The notes under the pieces were generated by a model. That model had not been told where the DNA came from. It saw nothing but the letters and a program-made list of their open reading frames with translations, and ran no database searches. 64,000 nucleotides of DNA from Citrobacter europaeus. Its GTDB lineage: Bacteria; Pseudomonadota; Gammaproteobacteria; Enterobacterales; Enterobacteriaceae. A program made the translations under genes and the position numbers. Shown here in pieces: positions 1-9,019 of this stretch. Location of the stretch: NCBI GenBank assembly GCA_020099315.1, contig CP083650.1, positions 3,782,001 to 3,846,000 of the forward strand, read 5' to 3'. The first letter of the stretch is position 1; every line of letters starts with the position of its first letter.

Positions 1-53
1 GTTTCCGCGCCGCCTTTAATGAAAAAAAACTTATTCACTAATAAAACTTTCAT
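1..53 (-). CDS. Glycosyltransferase family 4, N-terminal fragment (runs off the window)
   Basis: Only the first 17 codons are present. They read MKVLLVNKFFFIKGGAE on the minus strand, from an ATG at 51-53. A short beta-strand followed by a glycine-rich GGAE turn is the typical start of GT-B fold, family 4 sugar transferases, where this loop lies at the acceptor/donor cleft. The start lies 14 bases after the stop of the GT2 gene, so it is the next gene of the same exopolysaccharide operon. The family call rests on this motif alone, and the rest of the gene is outside the window. Confidence 0.6.
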   Translation of the reverse strand, partial: MKVLLVNKFFFIKGGAE

Positions 54-67
54 TGCGCCAGCCTTAG

Positions 68-1057
68 TTATTCATGAATGATTTTACTGTCAGGCGGAGT
101 CAACGGATCGCGTACTGGTTTAGTCAAGCCTTTAACCAATCCGGCAGAAAGCACGGCCAGGTTCATTACGCTCTGCAATCCGTTCAATAACGATCGATTC
201 TGCACGGTTTTCAGGACAATAAACGCAAGCAACGGCAAAAATGCAATGTCGAAAAGTTCGAGATTGAAGGTCACCGCCGCAATGAACAAAGCAATCAAAT
301 AAACAGAAAAAATCGCCTCGTTCCTGACCATTTTTAACGCTTTGCCGAAATAAGGTTTTCCCCAGGCACAACGTAAAAGCTCGCCCGGAGCCTGATAGTA
401 TCCGCTTTTCCAGCGGTGCTTGAGCATCTGAAAGGTCGGCATAGTATGGGAAGTATGAATAAAATACGGAATATTCAGACGACGCAGTTTATAACCCGCA
501 TCGAGCAAACGCAGGCCCAGTTCGGCTTCTTCATAAGCGTGCAAATTACGGTTGGTAAGATAACCAATTTTTTCAATTGCAGATCGACGATATAACCCGC
601 CACCGCCTAAATGGTCACTATCCCCGAGCGGATAAATTTTATTAATACGCTGCTTACGCGATTTAAATTCATAGTTAACGGCATCGTCCATTTCAACGGT
701 TCCCGCGACGCCTGCATATTCCGGCTCAGTCTGCAAAAATGCGACAGCTTGATCCACAAAGCCCTCTTCCAGCTCCATGTCACCATCCATCAGTAGCAGA
801 TATTCCCCTTCACTATACAGGTAACCTAACTGATGCCCGACGCCGCAGCAGCGATCGTCTGGGTTAGTTAAGGACACCACGGTCGCCCCTTTATCGATAG
901 CAAGCTGTTGGGTGTTATCCGTTGACAGACTATCTGCCACTATAATTTTATGTGGATAATCAACAAGCTGCCGGCGAATACTGTCGATCGTTTTCTCAAT
1001 ACATTCAGATTCATTGAGTGTTTTAATACTCACTGAAATAAACGGTTTTTGGTCCAT
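68..1057 (-). CDS. GT2 family glycosyltransferase with C-terminal membrane segments (exopolysaccharide synthesis)
   Basis: A 329-residue GT-A glycosyltransferase that should add a sugar to the lipid-linked repeat unit at the inner face of the cytoplasmic membrane. The N-terminus (ISVSIKTLNES) is the nucleotide-sugar binding strand. DGD at residues 91-93 is the metal-binding DXD-type motif, and the EE pair near residues 176-177 (HAYEEAELGLRL) is the likely catalytic acid/base region. Two hydrophobic segments around residues 247-285 suggest membrane anchoring. It follows the polymerase gene by 4 bases. Donor and acceptor sugars cannot be told from the sequence. Confidence 0.85.
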   Translation of the reverse strand: MDQKPFISVSIKTLNESECIEKTIDSIRRQLVDYPHKIIVADSLSTDNTQQLAIDKGATVVSLTNPDDRCCGVGHQLGYLYSEGEYLLLMDGDMELEEGFVDQAVAFLQTEPEYAGVAGTVEMDDAVNYEFKSRKQRINKIYPLGDSDHLGGGGLYRRSAIEKIGYLTNRNLHAYEEAELGLRLLDAGYKLRRLNIPYFIHTSHTMPTFQMLKHRWKSGYYQAPGELLRCAWGKPYFGKALKMVRNEAIFSVYLIALFIAAVTFNLELFDIAFLPLLAFIVLKTVQNRSLLNGLQSVMNLAVLSAGLVKGLTKPVRDPLTPPDSKIIHE

Positions 1058-1061
1058 ACAA

Positions 1062-2432
1062 TTACCCTACACAGCGAAGGACGGTTCGACGAATCACTAA
1101 ACTTGATCCTAGTGATAAATAGAACAGGAATTGTAACATCGGTGTAATCATCAGTATCTGGCTGTAAGGTAAGCTAATTAAGCAACTGATAGCAAAAGCG
1201 TTAAACGCCGGTGCAAAGCTCAATAACTGGAGGTCCTGCTGGTCCAGTTGTTCAAGCGTCAGTAATGGCTTTGGCTGACAAACTTTCAGGATATAAATGA
1301 ATAAGCTAATAAAGAGTAACGTGCCGATCACCCCAACTTCCCACAGCAGCATACTCAGGGAAGTCGAGTCGAGAATTAAGTTATAGATGATATTCAAAAA
1401 GCCCGGCGACACCGTACTCCCGCTGTTAGTGGCGTTGAGCCCGTAACCAAATAACGTTCCTGAAAGCCCCCACAGATCGTTATTTTTTAACCAGAACAAA
1501 AACGTCGTAAAGCGCCCTAACTCCCCGGTAGACATAATGTAGTTCGGGTCAAAAATATAGCTTAAGGAGTCGATGAAAATGCTTAGCGAGCTTTTCGAGG
1601 GATCGCCGCCAAACGCGGAAGAATAATAGTACGCGAGGATCACGATCGACAGGCTAATCAGCAGTAACATACCTGCCACAATAACCAACAGCGTCTTCAG
1701 ATTGACCTTACTAACGTCTTTGACGTAGCTCGGTGAGATCCACACCCACGCCAGAAACAGAGGCGAAAGCAGAATGACGAACTTCACTTCGCCAATGATA
1801 CAAAGCCCGATCCCCAGAACAATGTGCAACGCCATTGACTTAAACGAGGTCAGCCCATGCTTATACTCAGAGACTTTTAACAACATAATCAACAGGCAAA
1901 ACAGGCCCATCGCGGCAGTGTTACCGCCCCCCATGGGGTCTCCGCCAAACGTGCCAACCACGGAGTCCCATTTCTCATCTTCACCACGCACCGCGACGCG
2001 CTGGGGAACGACCAGTAAAACCTGATAAATCATTACCGGGATCTGCGCGTAAAACACCCAATACAGATAGCGCGTTGCCCGATAAATCTGCGATTCCCGG
2101 CAAAATCCCAGCAGCAAACAGATCATCACCAGCGACAATGCAATTTCGTTTTTAAATGCCACAATCGCGACGGTGATCCCGCCCTGAATCAGCGTCGATG
2201 TTCCTGCCAGCACCAGGAACGAGAAATACAACGCCAGGACAATCGTCTCCTGCGCATCCAGTTGCAGCGAGCTATCACGCGTCTGCATCACCAATAATCC
2301 CACCATCAACAGGGTCAGGAAAAAGGGGATCCACAGCACCGACTGCATGCCGGTAAAGTATTGCACCAGACCACACAGGATTAGCGTGACAAAGGTATAA
2401 ACCTGCAAATAGTATCCGGTATTCAGCGTCAT
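1062..2432 (-). CDS. O-antigen polymerase/ligase-like membrane protein (Wzy-type)
   Basis: A 456-residue, very hydrophobic protein with about ten or more predicted transmembrane stretches and a longer hydrophilic loop around residues 275-345. That is the layout of Wzy polymerases and WaaL ligases. In this operon, next to a flippase and a Wzc-like co-polymerase, the natural role is block polymerisation of undecaprenyl-linked repeat units on the periplasmic side. Primary sequence in this family is poorly conserved, so the call rests on topology and context. It overlaps the flippase stop by 4 bases (2429-2432), implying coupled translation. Confidence 0.75.
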   Translation of the reverse strand: MTLNTGYYLQVYTFVTLILCGLVQYFTGMQSVLWIPFFLTLLMVGLLVMQTRDSSLQLDAQETIVLALYFSFLVLAGTSTLIQGGITVAIVAFKNEIALSLVMICLLLGFCRESQIYRATRYLYWVFYAQIPVMIYQVLLVVPQRVAVRGEDEKWDSVVGTFGGDPMGGGNTAAMGLFCLLIMLLKVSEYKHGLTSFKSMALHIVLGIGLCIIGEVKFVILLSPLFLAWVWISPSYVKDVSKVNLKTLLVIVAGMLLLISLSIVILAYYYSSAFGGDPSKSSLSIFIDSLSYIFDPNYIMSTGELGRFTTFLFWLKNNDLWGLSGTLFGYGLNATNSGSTVSPGFLNIIYNLILDSTSLSMLLWEVGVIGTLLFISLFIYILKVCQPKPLLTLEQLDQQDLQLLSFAPAFNAFAISCLISLPYSQILMITPMLQFLFYLSLGSSLVIRRTVLRCVG

Positions 2433-3640
2433 AGTATCACCGGCTTATCTTTCAGGAGATTGGCTCGCTTATTCATTTTCAGATAAATGAAGGCGTAGCG
2501 AATAAATGTCAGTGAAGAAAACAGGATAACCGACGTGGCATAATCTTTATAAAAATAGGGGATGACGACAAAAGCGAATAACACGATCGCCAGCTGTTCC
2601 AGTTGGATGCGCAGAAAATAGCGGTGGGAGCCAAAAATAAGTTCAATCACCGTCAGAGGGCTTATCGCCAGTGCCGGGAACAAATAGGGCAACATGTAGC
2701 GCGACGTTTCAATGGAGTTAATCCAGTCTTCGCTAAAGCCCAGACGCATCACTATCGGATAGAAAATAAACACCCCAAGGGTACAGATGACACCCAGCAC
2801 CAACAGCAGCATCCGCACCCTGGTATATTCCTGATAATTAAAGGTGTTATTTCTGAAATCGATAGACCACTTGGAAAAAATAGTATTGCGCACCGCGTTG
2901 CCAATGATCACCACCGGCGCCAGGCAAAAGCGGCTAACCACGGAAAAATAACCCGCCGTCAGCGCCGAGAACCAAAAGTTAATCAGCATAACCGGCAAAT
3001 TGCTGCTGGCCATCGCCAGCACTTCCGCACTGCCCACTTTGGTAATGTGATGAATATTCTGTTTGAAAAAATGCCAATTACTGGCGGGTCGCAGATGTCG
3101 GGCCGCCACCGCCCGAATATCAAACGAGTGCAAAATACAGCTAATGGTCAGCGCCATCGTTGCACAGGCCCATGACCAATAAAACAGTTGCACCTGATGC
3201 GTCGCCAGAACCGAAAGTAATACCACCACCGAGACAGAAATGCGCTGGAAAATCAGAAAACGAAAATTGGCCGTGCGTAGCGACAGGTTTTCCGAGATTA
3301 AAACCCATGCTGTTGCCAGCGTCAGCAGATAGAGGAACAAGATGTTCTGATGAAACAGCCACGCGGTGAGCACAGCGTACGGTAAGGCAATGATCGTGCT
3401 TTGGAGCAGGCAAAACACAACGTTTTGTACCAGTTCGTCGTCGTGCTGTTTTGGAATTAAAAGCTGCGATGCAAAGGTACATACCTGAGCGCCCACCACG
3501 GCGATGCTGTAGTTGAGCGCATAAAGCCCCACTTCAGCCATATCGTACTTGTGTGAAATCAACCAGATAGACAGCGCACCAATCAACTGCGAGATGACTG
3601 ATGAACCGGCTATCGTGGAAGCGCTCTTCAGTAGACTCAT
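2429..3640 (-). CDS. Polysaccharide repeat-unit flippase (Wzx-like, MATE/PST superfamily)
   Basis: A 403-residue membrane protein with about 12 hydrophobic helices, starting SLLKSASTIAGSSVISQLIGALSI. The N-terminal helix with small residues is typical of the polysaccharide-transport family that flips undecaprenyl-PP-linked oligosaccharides to the periplasm. It sits between the Wzc-like and Wzy-like genes and overlaps both by 4 bases. The combination with an initiating sugar-phosphate transferase and a polymerase marks the locus as a Wzx/Wzy-dependent pathway. The substrate is unknown. Confidence 0.8.
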   Translation of the reverse strand: MSLLKSASTIAGSSVISQLIGALSIWLISHKYDMAEVGLYALNYSIAVVGAQVCTFASQLLIPKQHDDELVQNVVFCLLQSTIIALPYAVLTAWLFHQNILFLYLLTLATAWVLISENLSLRTANFRFLIFQRISVSVVVLLSVLATHQVQLFYWSWACATMALTISCILHSFDIRAVAARHLRPASNWHFFKQNIHHITKVGSAEVLAMASSNLPVMLINFWFSALTAGYFSVVSRFCLAPVVIIGNAVRNTIFSKWSIDFRNNTFNYQEYTRVRMLLLVLGVICTLGVFIFYPIVMRLGFSEDWINSIETSRYMLPYLFPALAISPLTVIELIFGSHRYFLRIQLEQLAIVLFAFVVIPYFYKDYATSVILFSSLTFIRYAFIYLKMNKRANLLKDKPVIL

Positions 3641-5766
3641 ACGCGGCCTGGCGTCGTCATCAGTTGATCGGTACTGAAGTTGAGTGAACGCAGACCTTCT
3701 TGCGTCTCAAGATCTTTTTCTTCAACTGCATTGAGCACCGCGCCAATCACAACACCGTTATTTTCCTCGATCTTATCCAGCGCGTTGGCGATTTGTCCCG
3801 CCGATCCGGCCCCGGCTTTCACAATGAAAACAACCCCATCGACGGCACGTTTGATCAGTTGAACATCCTGACTCTGATTCACAGCAGCAACATCAATAAT
3901 GATGCGCTGATAATGCGATTTCAGCTCGCGCATTAAAGGTTCAACGTGCTCCGACGACAGCATCAGTAAAGAAGAGATGGTGCTCTTGCCGTGCGGGATA
4001 AAGTCGAGATTATCACTGAGCGTGATCCGCGCCTGTTCAAGCTCAGTCTCCCCGCGCAGCAGTTCCGCTACGCCTGCGGATGTGGCTGATGCCAGCTCTG
4101 AAGAGAGCCCGCCAGTGTTAAAGAAATCCGCATCAATAAGCAGCGTTTTCTGGTCGAAGCTAAAGGAGTTCGCTAACAGATTCGCTAACAAAGAACGCCC
4201 ATCGCCATGCTCCGCCGACGCCACGGCGAGGGTCTGTAATGGTCGATTATCCAGCATAATCCGGGTACGGATACCGTGCACAATATCGGCATTTAGCGGG
4301 TTCTTCATGATCATGTCCCGCACCTGCGCGCGCCCAGAAGTTCCGCTAAAACGACGGATTTCACCCAGCGGAGCAACATTGAGCCGTTTTTTCATGCGAC
4401 TCAGGGTTGCGATTGAGTTATCCATCGCCGCTTTGACAATGAAATACATGATGCTGAACACGACCACCAGCATGACCACCATCACCAACAGCAGTGATTT
4501 ATTCGGTTTCGCCGGTTTTAGCGCGGGTACGGCAGGGTCGTATAACACCGCATCGGCACTCACGCCGGACAGCGATAGCTCCTGAGTACGCTGATAAAGC
4601 GATTTATACAGGTCTTCCATTTTATCTAACGACAGTTTTTGGCTGTTATAAGCATCGCGCTTAGACGCCATTTTCTGGAAGACCTCTTTCTGCTGCGCCA
4701 CCTGCTGCTGATAGTTCTTTTCATCCGCCAGCGCCGCCAGATATTGCTGGCGCAAACCGACTTTCAGCTCTCCCAACACCCGTCCTGTCTGGCTTTGGAT
4801 CGACTGAACATCGGCCTCGGCTTTTAAAATAGCGGGGTTTTTTGGCCCATACACTTTGCGTAGTTCAGACAAGTTACGCTGCGCCTGAATCAACGCAATG
4901 CGCAAATCCTGGATCTGAGCGTGGTTAGAGACTGAAGGCAGTGAGATAACGCTCTCAACGGACTTCCCTCCCCCGTTCACCTCGTTATAGACGGATTCAG
5001 CCGCAACACGACGCTGGGTCGCATCGGCCAGGCGATTGGTCACGATACTTAACTGTTCGGTTTCAAAACCATCAATACCGCGGAAGGTCAGCAGCCCGGC
5101 GTTTTTCAGATAGCTGTCCATCTCTTCTTTTTGCCTGGCTATCGACTTCTGAATCTCTTCCATTTTTTCATAATTCAGTTCGCGGGCTTTCTCTGCTTTC
5201 AGACGCTTTTGTTCCACCGTATAGTTGATGAAAGCCTGCGCGACGCCGTTGGCAATATCAGCCGCAACCTGAGACGAAGTTGATTCATAGGTAATGGAAG
5301 CCAGATTCGTCGTGCGAATACCGATGACATTCAGGTTTTTCGATAACGTTTTCAGCGCTTGCTCCATTCTCAGCTGCCGACCTTCACTGCTATCGGCCCC
5401 CTGAGCACCGGCTTTTTCCCCGGTAAACTCCGGGTTTTCATCCAGCTTCATATCGCGCACGGCTTGCTCAAGCACAATCCGCGAATGCATCAACGCATAT
5501 TGCGTTTCGTAGTAACCACTGCGCGTTGAATCGAACCCATCAACCTGTGGAAACGGAGAAACGTTATCGGCCTGCGCTTTGATCAGCACCGTCGCCGTTG
5601 AAACATACTTTGAGGACATCATGCTGATTAACGGATAAGCCACAACCCCGGCTATAATACCGGCCAGCGCGATTTTCCAGGCGTTCTTTTTCAGCTCTTT
5701 GGCAAAGCGGGAGAATTCGACCGTGCTTTCTCGTTTTTTGCCGTTTTCCACTATTGATAGTTTCAT
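3637..5766 (-). CDS. Polysaccharide co-polymerase, Wzc/GumC-like, with degenerate BY-kinase domain
   Basis: A 709-residue inner-membrane chain-length regulator. An N-terminal Wzz domain follows a membrane helix (about residues 30-50). The long periplasmic part is coiled-coil-rich, with an RTQELSL segment just before the second helix (about 420-450), and the C-terminus is a MinD-like ATPase domain. The ATPase has a Walker A' (LLIDADF) and a Walker-B-like IIIDVAAV, but its P-loop reads AEHGDGRSLL. The invariant lysine is arginine (codon 4195-4197, residue about 524). The C-terminus lacks the tyrosine-rich tail of Wzc and no Wzb phosphatase gene is nearby. Autokinase activity is therefore doubtful, although the chain-length role is likely kept. 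Confidence 0.85.
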   Translation of the reverse strand: MKLSIVENGKKRESTVEFSRFAKELKKNAWKIALAGIIAGVVAYPLISMMSSKYVSTATVLIKAQADNVSPFPQVDGFDSTRSGYYETQYALMHSRIVLEQAVRDMKLDENPEFTGEKAGAQGADSSEGRQLRMEQALKTLSKNLNVIGIRTTNLASITYESTSSQVAADIANGVAQAFINYTVEQKRLKAEKARELNYEKMEEIQKSIARQKEEMDSYLKNAGLLTFRGIDGFETEQLSIVTNRLADATQRRVAAESVYNEVNGGGKSVESVISLPSVSNHAQIQDLRIALIQAQRNLSELRKVYGPKNPAILKAEADVQSIQSQTGRVLGELKVGLRQQYLAALADEKNYQQQVAQQKEVFQKMASKRDAYNSQKLSLDKMEDLYKSLYQRTQELSLSGVSADAVLYDPAVPALKPAKPNKSLLLVMVVMLVVVFSIMYFIVKAAMDNSIATLSRMKKRLNVAPLGEIRRFSGTSGRAQVRDMIMKNPLNADIVHGIRTRIMLDNRPLQTLAVASAEHGDGRSLLANLLANSFSFDQKTLLIDADFFNTGGLSSELASATSAGVAELLRGETELEQARITLSDNLDFIPHGKSTISSLLMLSSEHVEPLMRELKSHYQRIIIDVAAVNQSQDVQLIKRAVDGVVFIVKAGAGSAGQIANALDKIEENNGVVIGAVLNAVEEKDLETQEGLRSLNFSTDQLMTTPGRV

Positions 5767-5768
5767 CG

Positions 5769-6326
5769 TCAGAAGAACCCCATGCCAATAATCACGACAT
5801 CCCCAGGATGAACAGAGTGCGTTAAATCAACATTCTCCAGCAGCTGATTGCTACCTGACAGACGAATGTTGATATCTTTTCGGTCAGCACGATCTGTAAA
5901 TCCTCCCGCCTGCGCAATAGATTTCTCGACGGTAAGTCCTGGCTCCCAGGCGAATCCATTCGGACTTTTCACCTCGCCAGAAACATAATATTTACGGAAC
6001 TCGGCAATACTCACCGTCACCATCGGAGTTGTAAAATAATCTCCGGTCAGGCGTTGAGTTAATTCGTTGGTCACTTGATCGACAGTTTTATCTTTTAATT
6101 TAAGAGCGCCAACAAACGGGAAATTGATCTCCCCACTCTTATCCAAAATAAATCGCATCGTCATATCGGGTTGACCATGAACAGCGATATTGACAGTATC
6201 CCCTGCCCCAAGTCGGTAATCCTGCTGAACAGTAGCAGGATCGTCCATTAATCTCGGGCTGGACGTTGTGCATCCGACCATCAGGATACTGAATAGCAAA
6301 ACCGCGCACAGTTCTATTATTTTCAT
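5769..6326 (-). CDS. Short polysaccharide export lipoprotein (Wza/GumB-like)
   Basis: A 185-residue secreted lipoprotein with a signal peptide ending in the lipobox LMVGC (lipidated Cys19). A Poly_export domain follows (YRLGAGDTVNIAVHGQPDM..., residues about 36-110), then a SLBB-type domain (YYVSGEVKSPNGF...LTVEKSIAQAGG). It is about half the length of E. coli Wza and lacks the C-terminal amphipathic helix that makes the Wza pore, so it resembles GumB. The adjacent beta-barrel gene may supply the outer-membrane channel. Its stop is 2 bases from the start of the Wzc-like gene. Confidence 0.85.
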   Translation of the reverse strand: MKIIELCAVLLFSILMVGCTTSSPRLMDDPATVQQDYRLGAGDTVNIAVHGQPDMTMRFILDKSGEINFPFVGALKLKDKTVDQVTNELTQRLTGDYFTTPMVTVSIAEFRKYYVSGEVKSPNGFAWEPGLTVEKSIAQAGGFTDRADRKDINIRLSGSNQLLENVDLTHSVHPGDVVIIGMGFF

Positions 6327-6327
6327 T

Positions 6328-7614
6328 TTAGATCTGAACCTTAGCTTTAAGCATAATCATAGAATTATCATAACCCAACGTTCTAATGACTTCCTGATTG
6401 TCGTTGGGACCGATATAAAAAGAATCAGTATCCTTATTCGAATTCAATGTATCTATTTGATATTTAATCTCAAAATTAACTGACGGCGTGTAGTCATAGC
6501 TCATGGTTACGCTAAATACCCCATCTTTATCATGCCGATCCTTATTCTGTTTTTTATAGTCTTCTGAAGTGTATGAGTAATCCAGCAAGGTAGAAAAACG
6601 GTTGCCTAACCAGAAATGTTGATAAGAAAGACCATACTGGGTCACTAAAATATAACCCCCAACTTCCGATGGGTCTTTAATGCTTTGCGCCGAGTGAACC
6701 GTGAAAACAGACTGTTGTAACGGTTTCCACTCCCCTTTTATGTCCCAGTTTAGACCATTAAAATCATGCGAGTTTGCGTTGTTTTCAAATGTCTTGTACA
6801 GCCATGAAATATTCATGTCGACATTGGTTTTGCCCGTCAACTGCGACTTCAGGCCATACAGCAAATAATACTCATTAGTGTCTTTTTCTGAGTTGTTATC
6901 ATAGCGACGCTGGTTAGTAATAAAGCTATAGCGAAAACGCGTTTTGGATGTGTATTGGTCAAAAATTTCTGCCACCAGGCTATTTTCGTGCCATTCCTGT
7001 TCCTGAATATAATTGTAGAAATCTTCACTACTGTCCTGGACATCAGACGTATTGCCGAAGGTCAGTTTTTTGTACAACAACGCCAGTTCCGCTTTTCCGC
7101 GCCCATCGGGTGCGCCGTAGCTGTAGCGCAATTCACTGTTGATAAAATTCGTCGTCAGCGGAGATTTAATCCCATACTGCTCGAACTGCCCAGGGAGAAA
7201 ACCTTCGGTGATACCACGACCGCGGGACTCATGCCCAAGCGTATCCTCCAGATTGAGGGTTAAGCCATGCTTGAGCCCATACCGCCAGGCGCCGTTAAAA
7301 CGAAAAAAATGGTCGTTATAGTTATCCGCGGAATCGCTTGAGTAATTACGATAATCTCCGGAGTACATCAGCAAATACTTATCCTGACCGCGTTCTCCGC
7401 TCATACTCAGAACGGGCGCCGCGCTCTGAAACGAGGAACCGATAGCATCGCTGCTATGTGGCTGATAAGTCACGTTATCATTATAACCATAGTCCACAGC
7501 GACCTTGCTCTGGAAGTCGATCCCTGCAAAGCCAATGTGTGATTTCGGTGTTAAATCAGCCCATGCGGGCTGCGATATCACGATTCCGGTAATAACGAGT
7601 AATTTAGTATGCAT
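6328..7614 (-). CDS. Outer-membrane beta-barrel protein of the exopolysaccharide operon
   Basis: About 428 residues with a Sec signal peptide (MHTKLLVITGIVISQPAWA). The body is made of alternating amphipathic strands rich in Tyr, Asn and Asp (for example SKVAVDYGYNDNVTYQ), ending in a hydrophobic strand (SMIMLKAKVQI) with alternating pattern. It resembles the barrel proteins found beside wza-like genes in Wzx/Wzy operons. A TTG at 7626 is possible, but I prefer the ATG at 7614, which gives a clean signal peptide and overlaps the previous stop by 11 bases. Neither start has an ideally spaced ribosome-binding site. Export-channel function is inferred. Confidence 0.75.
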   Translation of the reverse strand: MHTKLLVITGIVISQPAWADLTPKSHIGFAGIDFQSKVAVDYGYNDNVTYQPHSSDAIGSSFQSAAPVLSMSGERGQDKYLLMYSGDYRNYSSDSADNYNDHFFRFNGAWRYGLKHGLTLNLEDTLGHESRGRGITEGFLPGQFEQYGIKSPLTTNFINSELRYSYGAPDGRGKAELALLYKKLTFGNTSDVQDSSEDFYNYIQEQEWHENSLVAEIFDQYTSKTRFRYSFITNQRRYDNNSEKDTNEYYLLYGLKSQLTGKTNVDMNISWLYKTFENNANSHDFNGLNWDIKGEWKPLQQSVFTVHSAQSIKDPSEVGGYILVTQYGLSYQHFWLGNRFSTLLDYSYTSEDYKKQNKDRHDKDGVFSVTMSYDYTPSVNFEIKYQIDTLNSNKDTDSFYIGPNDNQEVIRTLGYDNSMIMLKAKVQI

Positions 7615-9019
7615 TCTTACCGACAAATCCTTTGAAAATAGTTTTAATAATAATTTTTATATCCAGCCATAACGACCAGTTTTGAATGTACTCAATATCG
7701 TACTGAACCCTTTTTTCCATCTTATAAAGCGCATCGATTTCCCCGCGGAAACCGTTAATCTGCGCAAGCCCGGTGATCCCAGGCTTAACTTTATGGCGGA
7801 TCATGTAATTTTCGACCTGTTTGCGGTACTGCTCATTATGCGTAACCGCATGAGGTCTGGGGCCAACAATCGACATACTTCCCTGCAATACGTTGATAAA
7901 TTGCGGCAGTTCATCCAGCGAAGTACGGCGTAAAAAGCTCCCGAATTTGGTTACCCGTGGATCGTTTTTCGTAGCCTGAATAACCGTGTCGGCGTTCTCC
8001 ATGACGCGCATTGAGCGAAACTTCCAGACCTTAATTTTTTGTCCGCTAAGACCATACCGATCTTGTTTAAAAAACACCGGCCCGCGGGAAGTGAGTTTGA
8101 TTCCAATGGCAATTGCCAACATCAGCGAAGAAATCATCACCATAATGATGCTGCCAAGCACCAAATCTTCCGCCCGCTTGATAAATGAACCCGCCCCTTC
8201 AAACGGCGAACTAAAGATTCCGATAGTTTGCAGGTTGTGAATGGAGCGCAGCTTGGACATGTTGTTACTGTAGGTATAGAAGTCAGGAACAATATAGGTG
8301 TCTACAGTGGTGTCCGACATCATCGCTAAAAAATGGCGAATACGGTGTAAAGCGACCATCGGTAAAGCGATGTAGATTTCGTCTATATTTCCCTGCCGGG
8401 CTTCCTCAACCAGATTGATCACCGGGCCACGGAAGGGGCTTTTCACCTTATCTACGATATCGCCGCAGCGGGATAAGGCGCGCTCATCATAAAACGCCAG
8501 ATCGAGTGTGATATTGGCGTATTCATTCATTAACGCGTTTTCTGCAGCCAGGCCATTGTCGGTCAGACCAATAATCGCCACGCGCATACTCTTTTTCGTT
8601 GAATATTTAAAAATGAAAAAGCGAATGTAATAAAGAAAAGGTAATGGGATAAAGTACCAGTAAATAATGGCTGAATAAAATGGTGAAGGCAGTTTGTCGA
8701 GGTAGCCGAGTGATTCGGGTTCAGCCACCGTAATGCTGACCAGTTCGTTAAAAAAAATCGCCAACAGCGTACAAAAAACCAACCGTTTTTGATTACGTAG
8801 ACCGATCGTCTTGATCTTTTGCTGATACATTTTTATGTATTCAGCAAACAGCAAGAAAAAGACTGAGAAGAGAATACTCAGAATGGCAATGGTGTTAAAT
8901 GGCGCCAGACCTAACAGATGGGCGCTAAAGACCAACGTCGCATTGATTACAATGAAATCGACCAGTTTTAAAAAGACTGGATATCCTTGGCTGCTAATCT
9001 TTAGCGATTTTTTAAGCAT
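7604..9019 (-). CDS. Undecaprenyl-phosphate sugar phosphotransferase (WcaJ/GumD-like), initiating enzyme
   Basis: A 471-residue polyisoprenyl-phosphate hexose-1-phosphate transferase that should start repeat-unit assembly on undecaprenyl phosphate. The N-terminal half has about four membrane helices and a Rossmann-like CoA-binding-type domain (MRVAIIGLTDNG, about 145). The C-terminal catalytic Bac_transf domain follows a membrane hairpin (about 285-310) and carries KFRSM (333-337), RRTSLDELPQ (364-373), SIVGPRPH (383-390) and KPGITG. Length and motifs match WcaJ-type glucose/galactose transferases. It is the promoter-proximal gene of the operon. The sugar is not decidable from sequence. Confidence 0.88.
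   Translation of the reverse strand: MLKKSLKISSQGYPVFLKLVDFIVINATLVFSAHLLGLAPFNTIAILSILFSVFFLLFAEYIKMYQQKIKTIGLRNQKRLVFCTLLAIFFNELVSITVAEPESLGYLDKLPSPFYSAIIYWYFIPLPFLYYIRFFIFKYSTKKSMRVAIIGLTDNGLAAENALMNEYANITLDLAFYDERALSRCGDIVDKVKSPFRGPVINLVEEARQGNIDEIYIALPMVALHRIRHFLAMMSDTTVDTYIVPDFYTYSNNMSKLRSIHNLQTIGIFSSPFEGAGSFIKRAEDLVLGSIIMVMISSLMLAIAIGIKLTSRGPVFFKQDRYGLSGQKIKVWKFRSMRVMENADTVIQATKNDPRVTKFGSFLRRTSLDELPQFINVLQGSMSIVGPRPHAVTHNEQYRKQVENYMIRHKVKPGITGLAQINGFRGEIDALYKMEKRVQYDIEYIQNWSLWLDIKIIIKTIFKGFVGKNAY

Noticed and set aside
2603..3175. 190-codon open frame antisense to the flippase
   Set aside because: His/Gln/Arg-rich composition typical of antisense frames; no ribosome-binding site or homology recognised.
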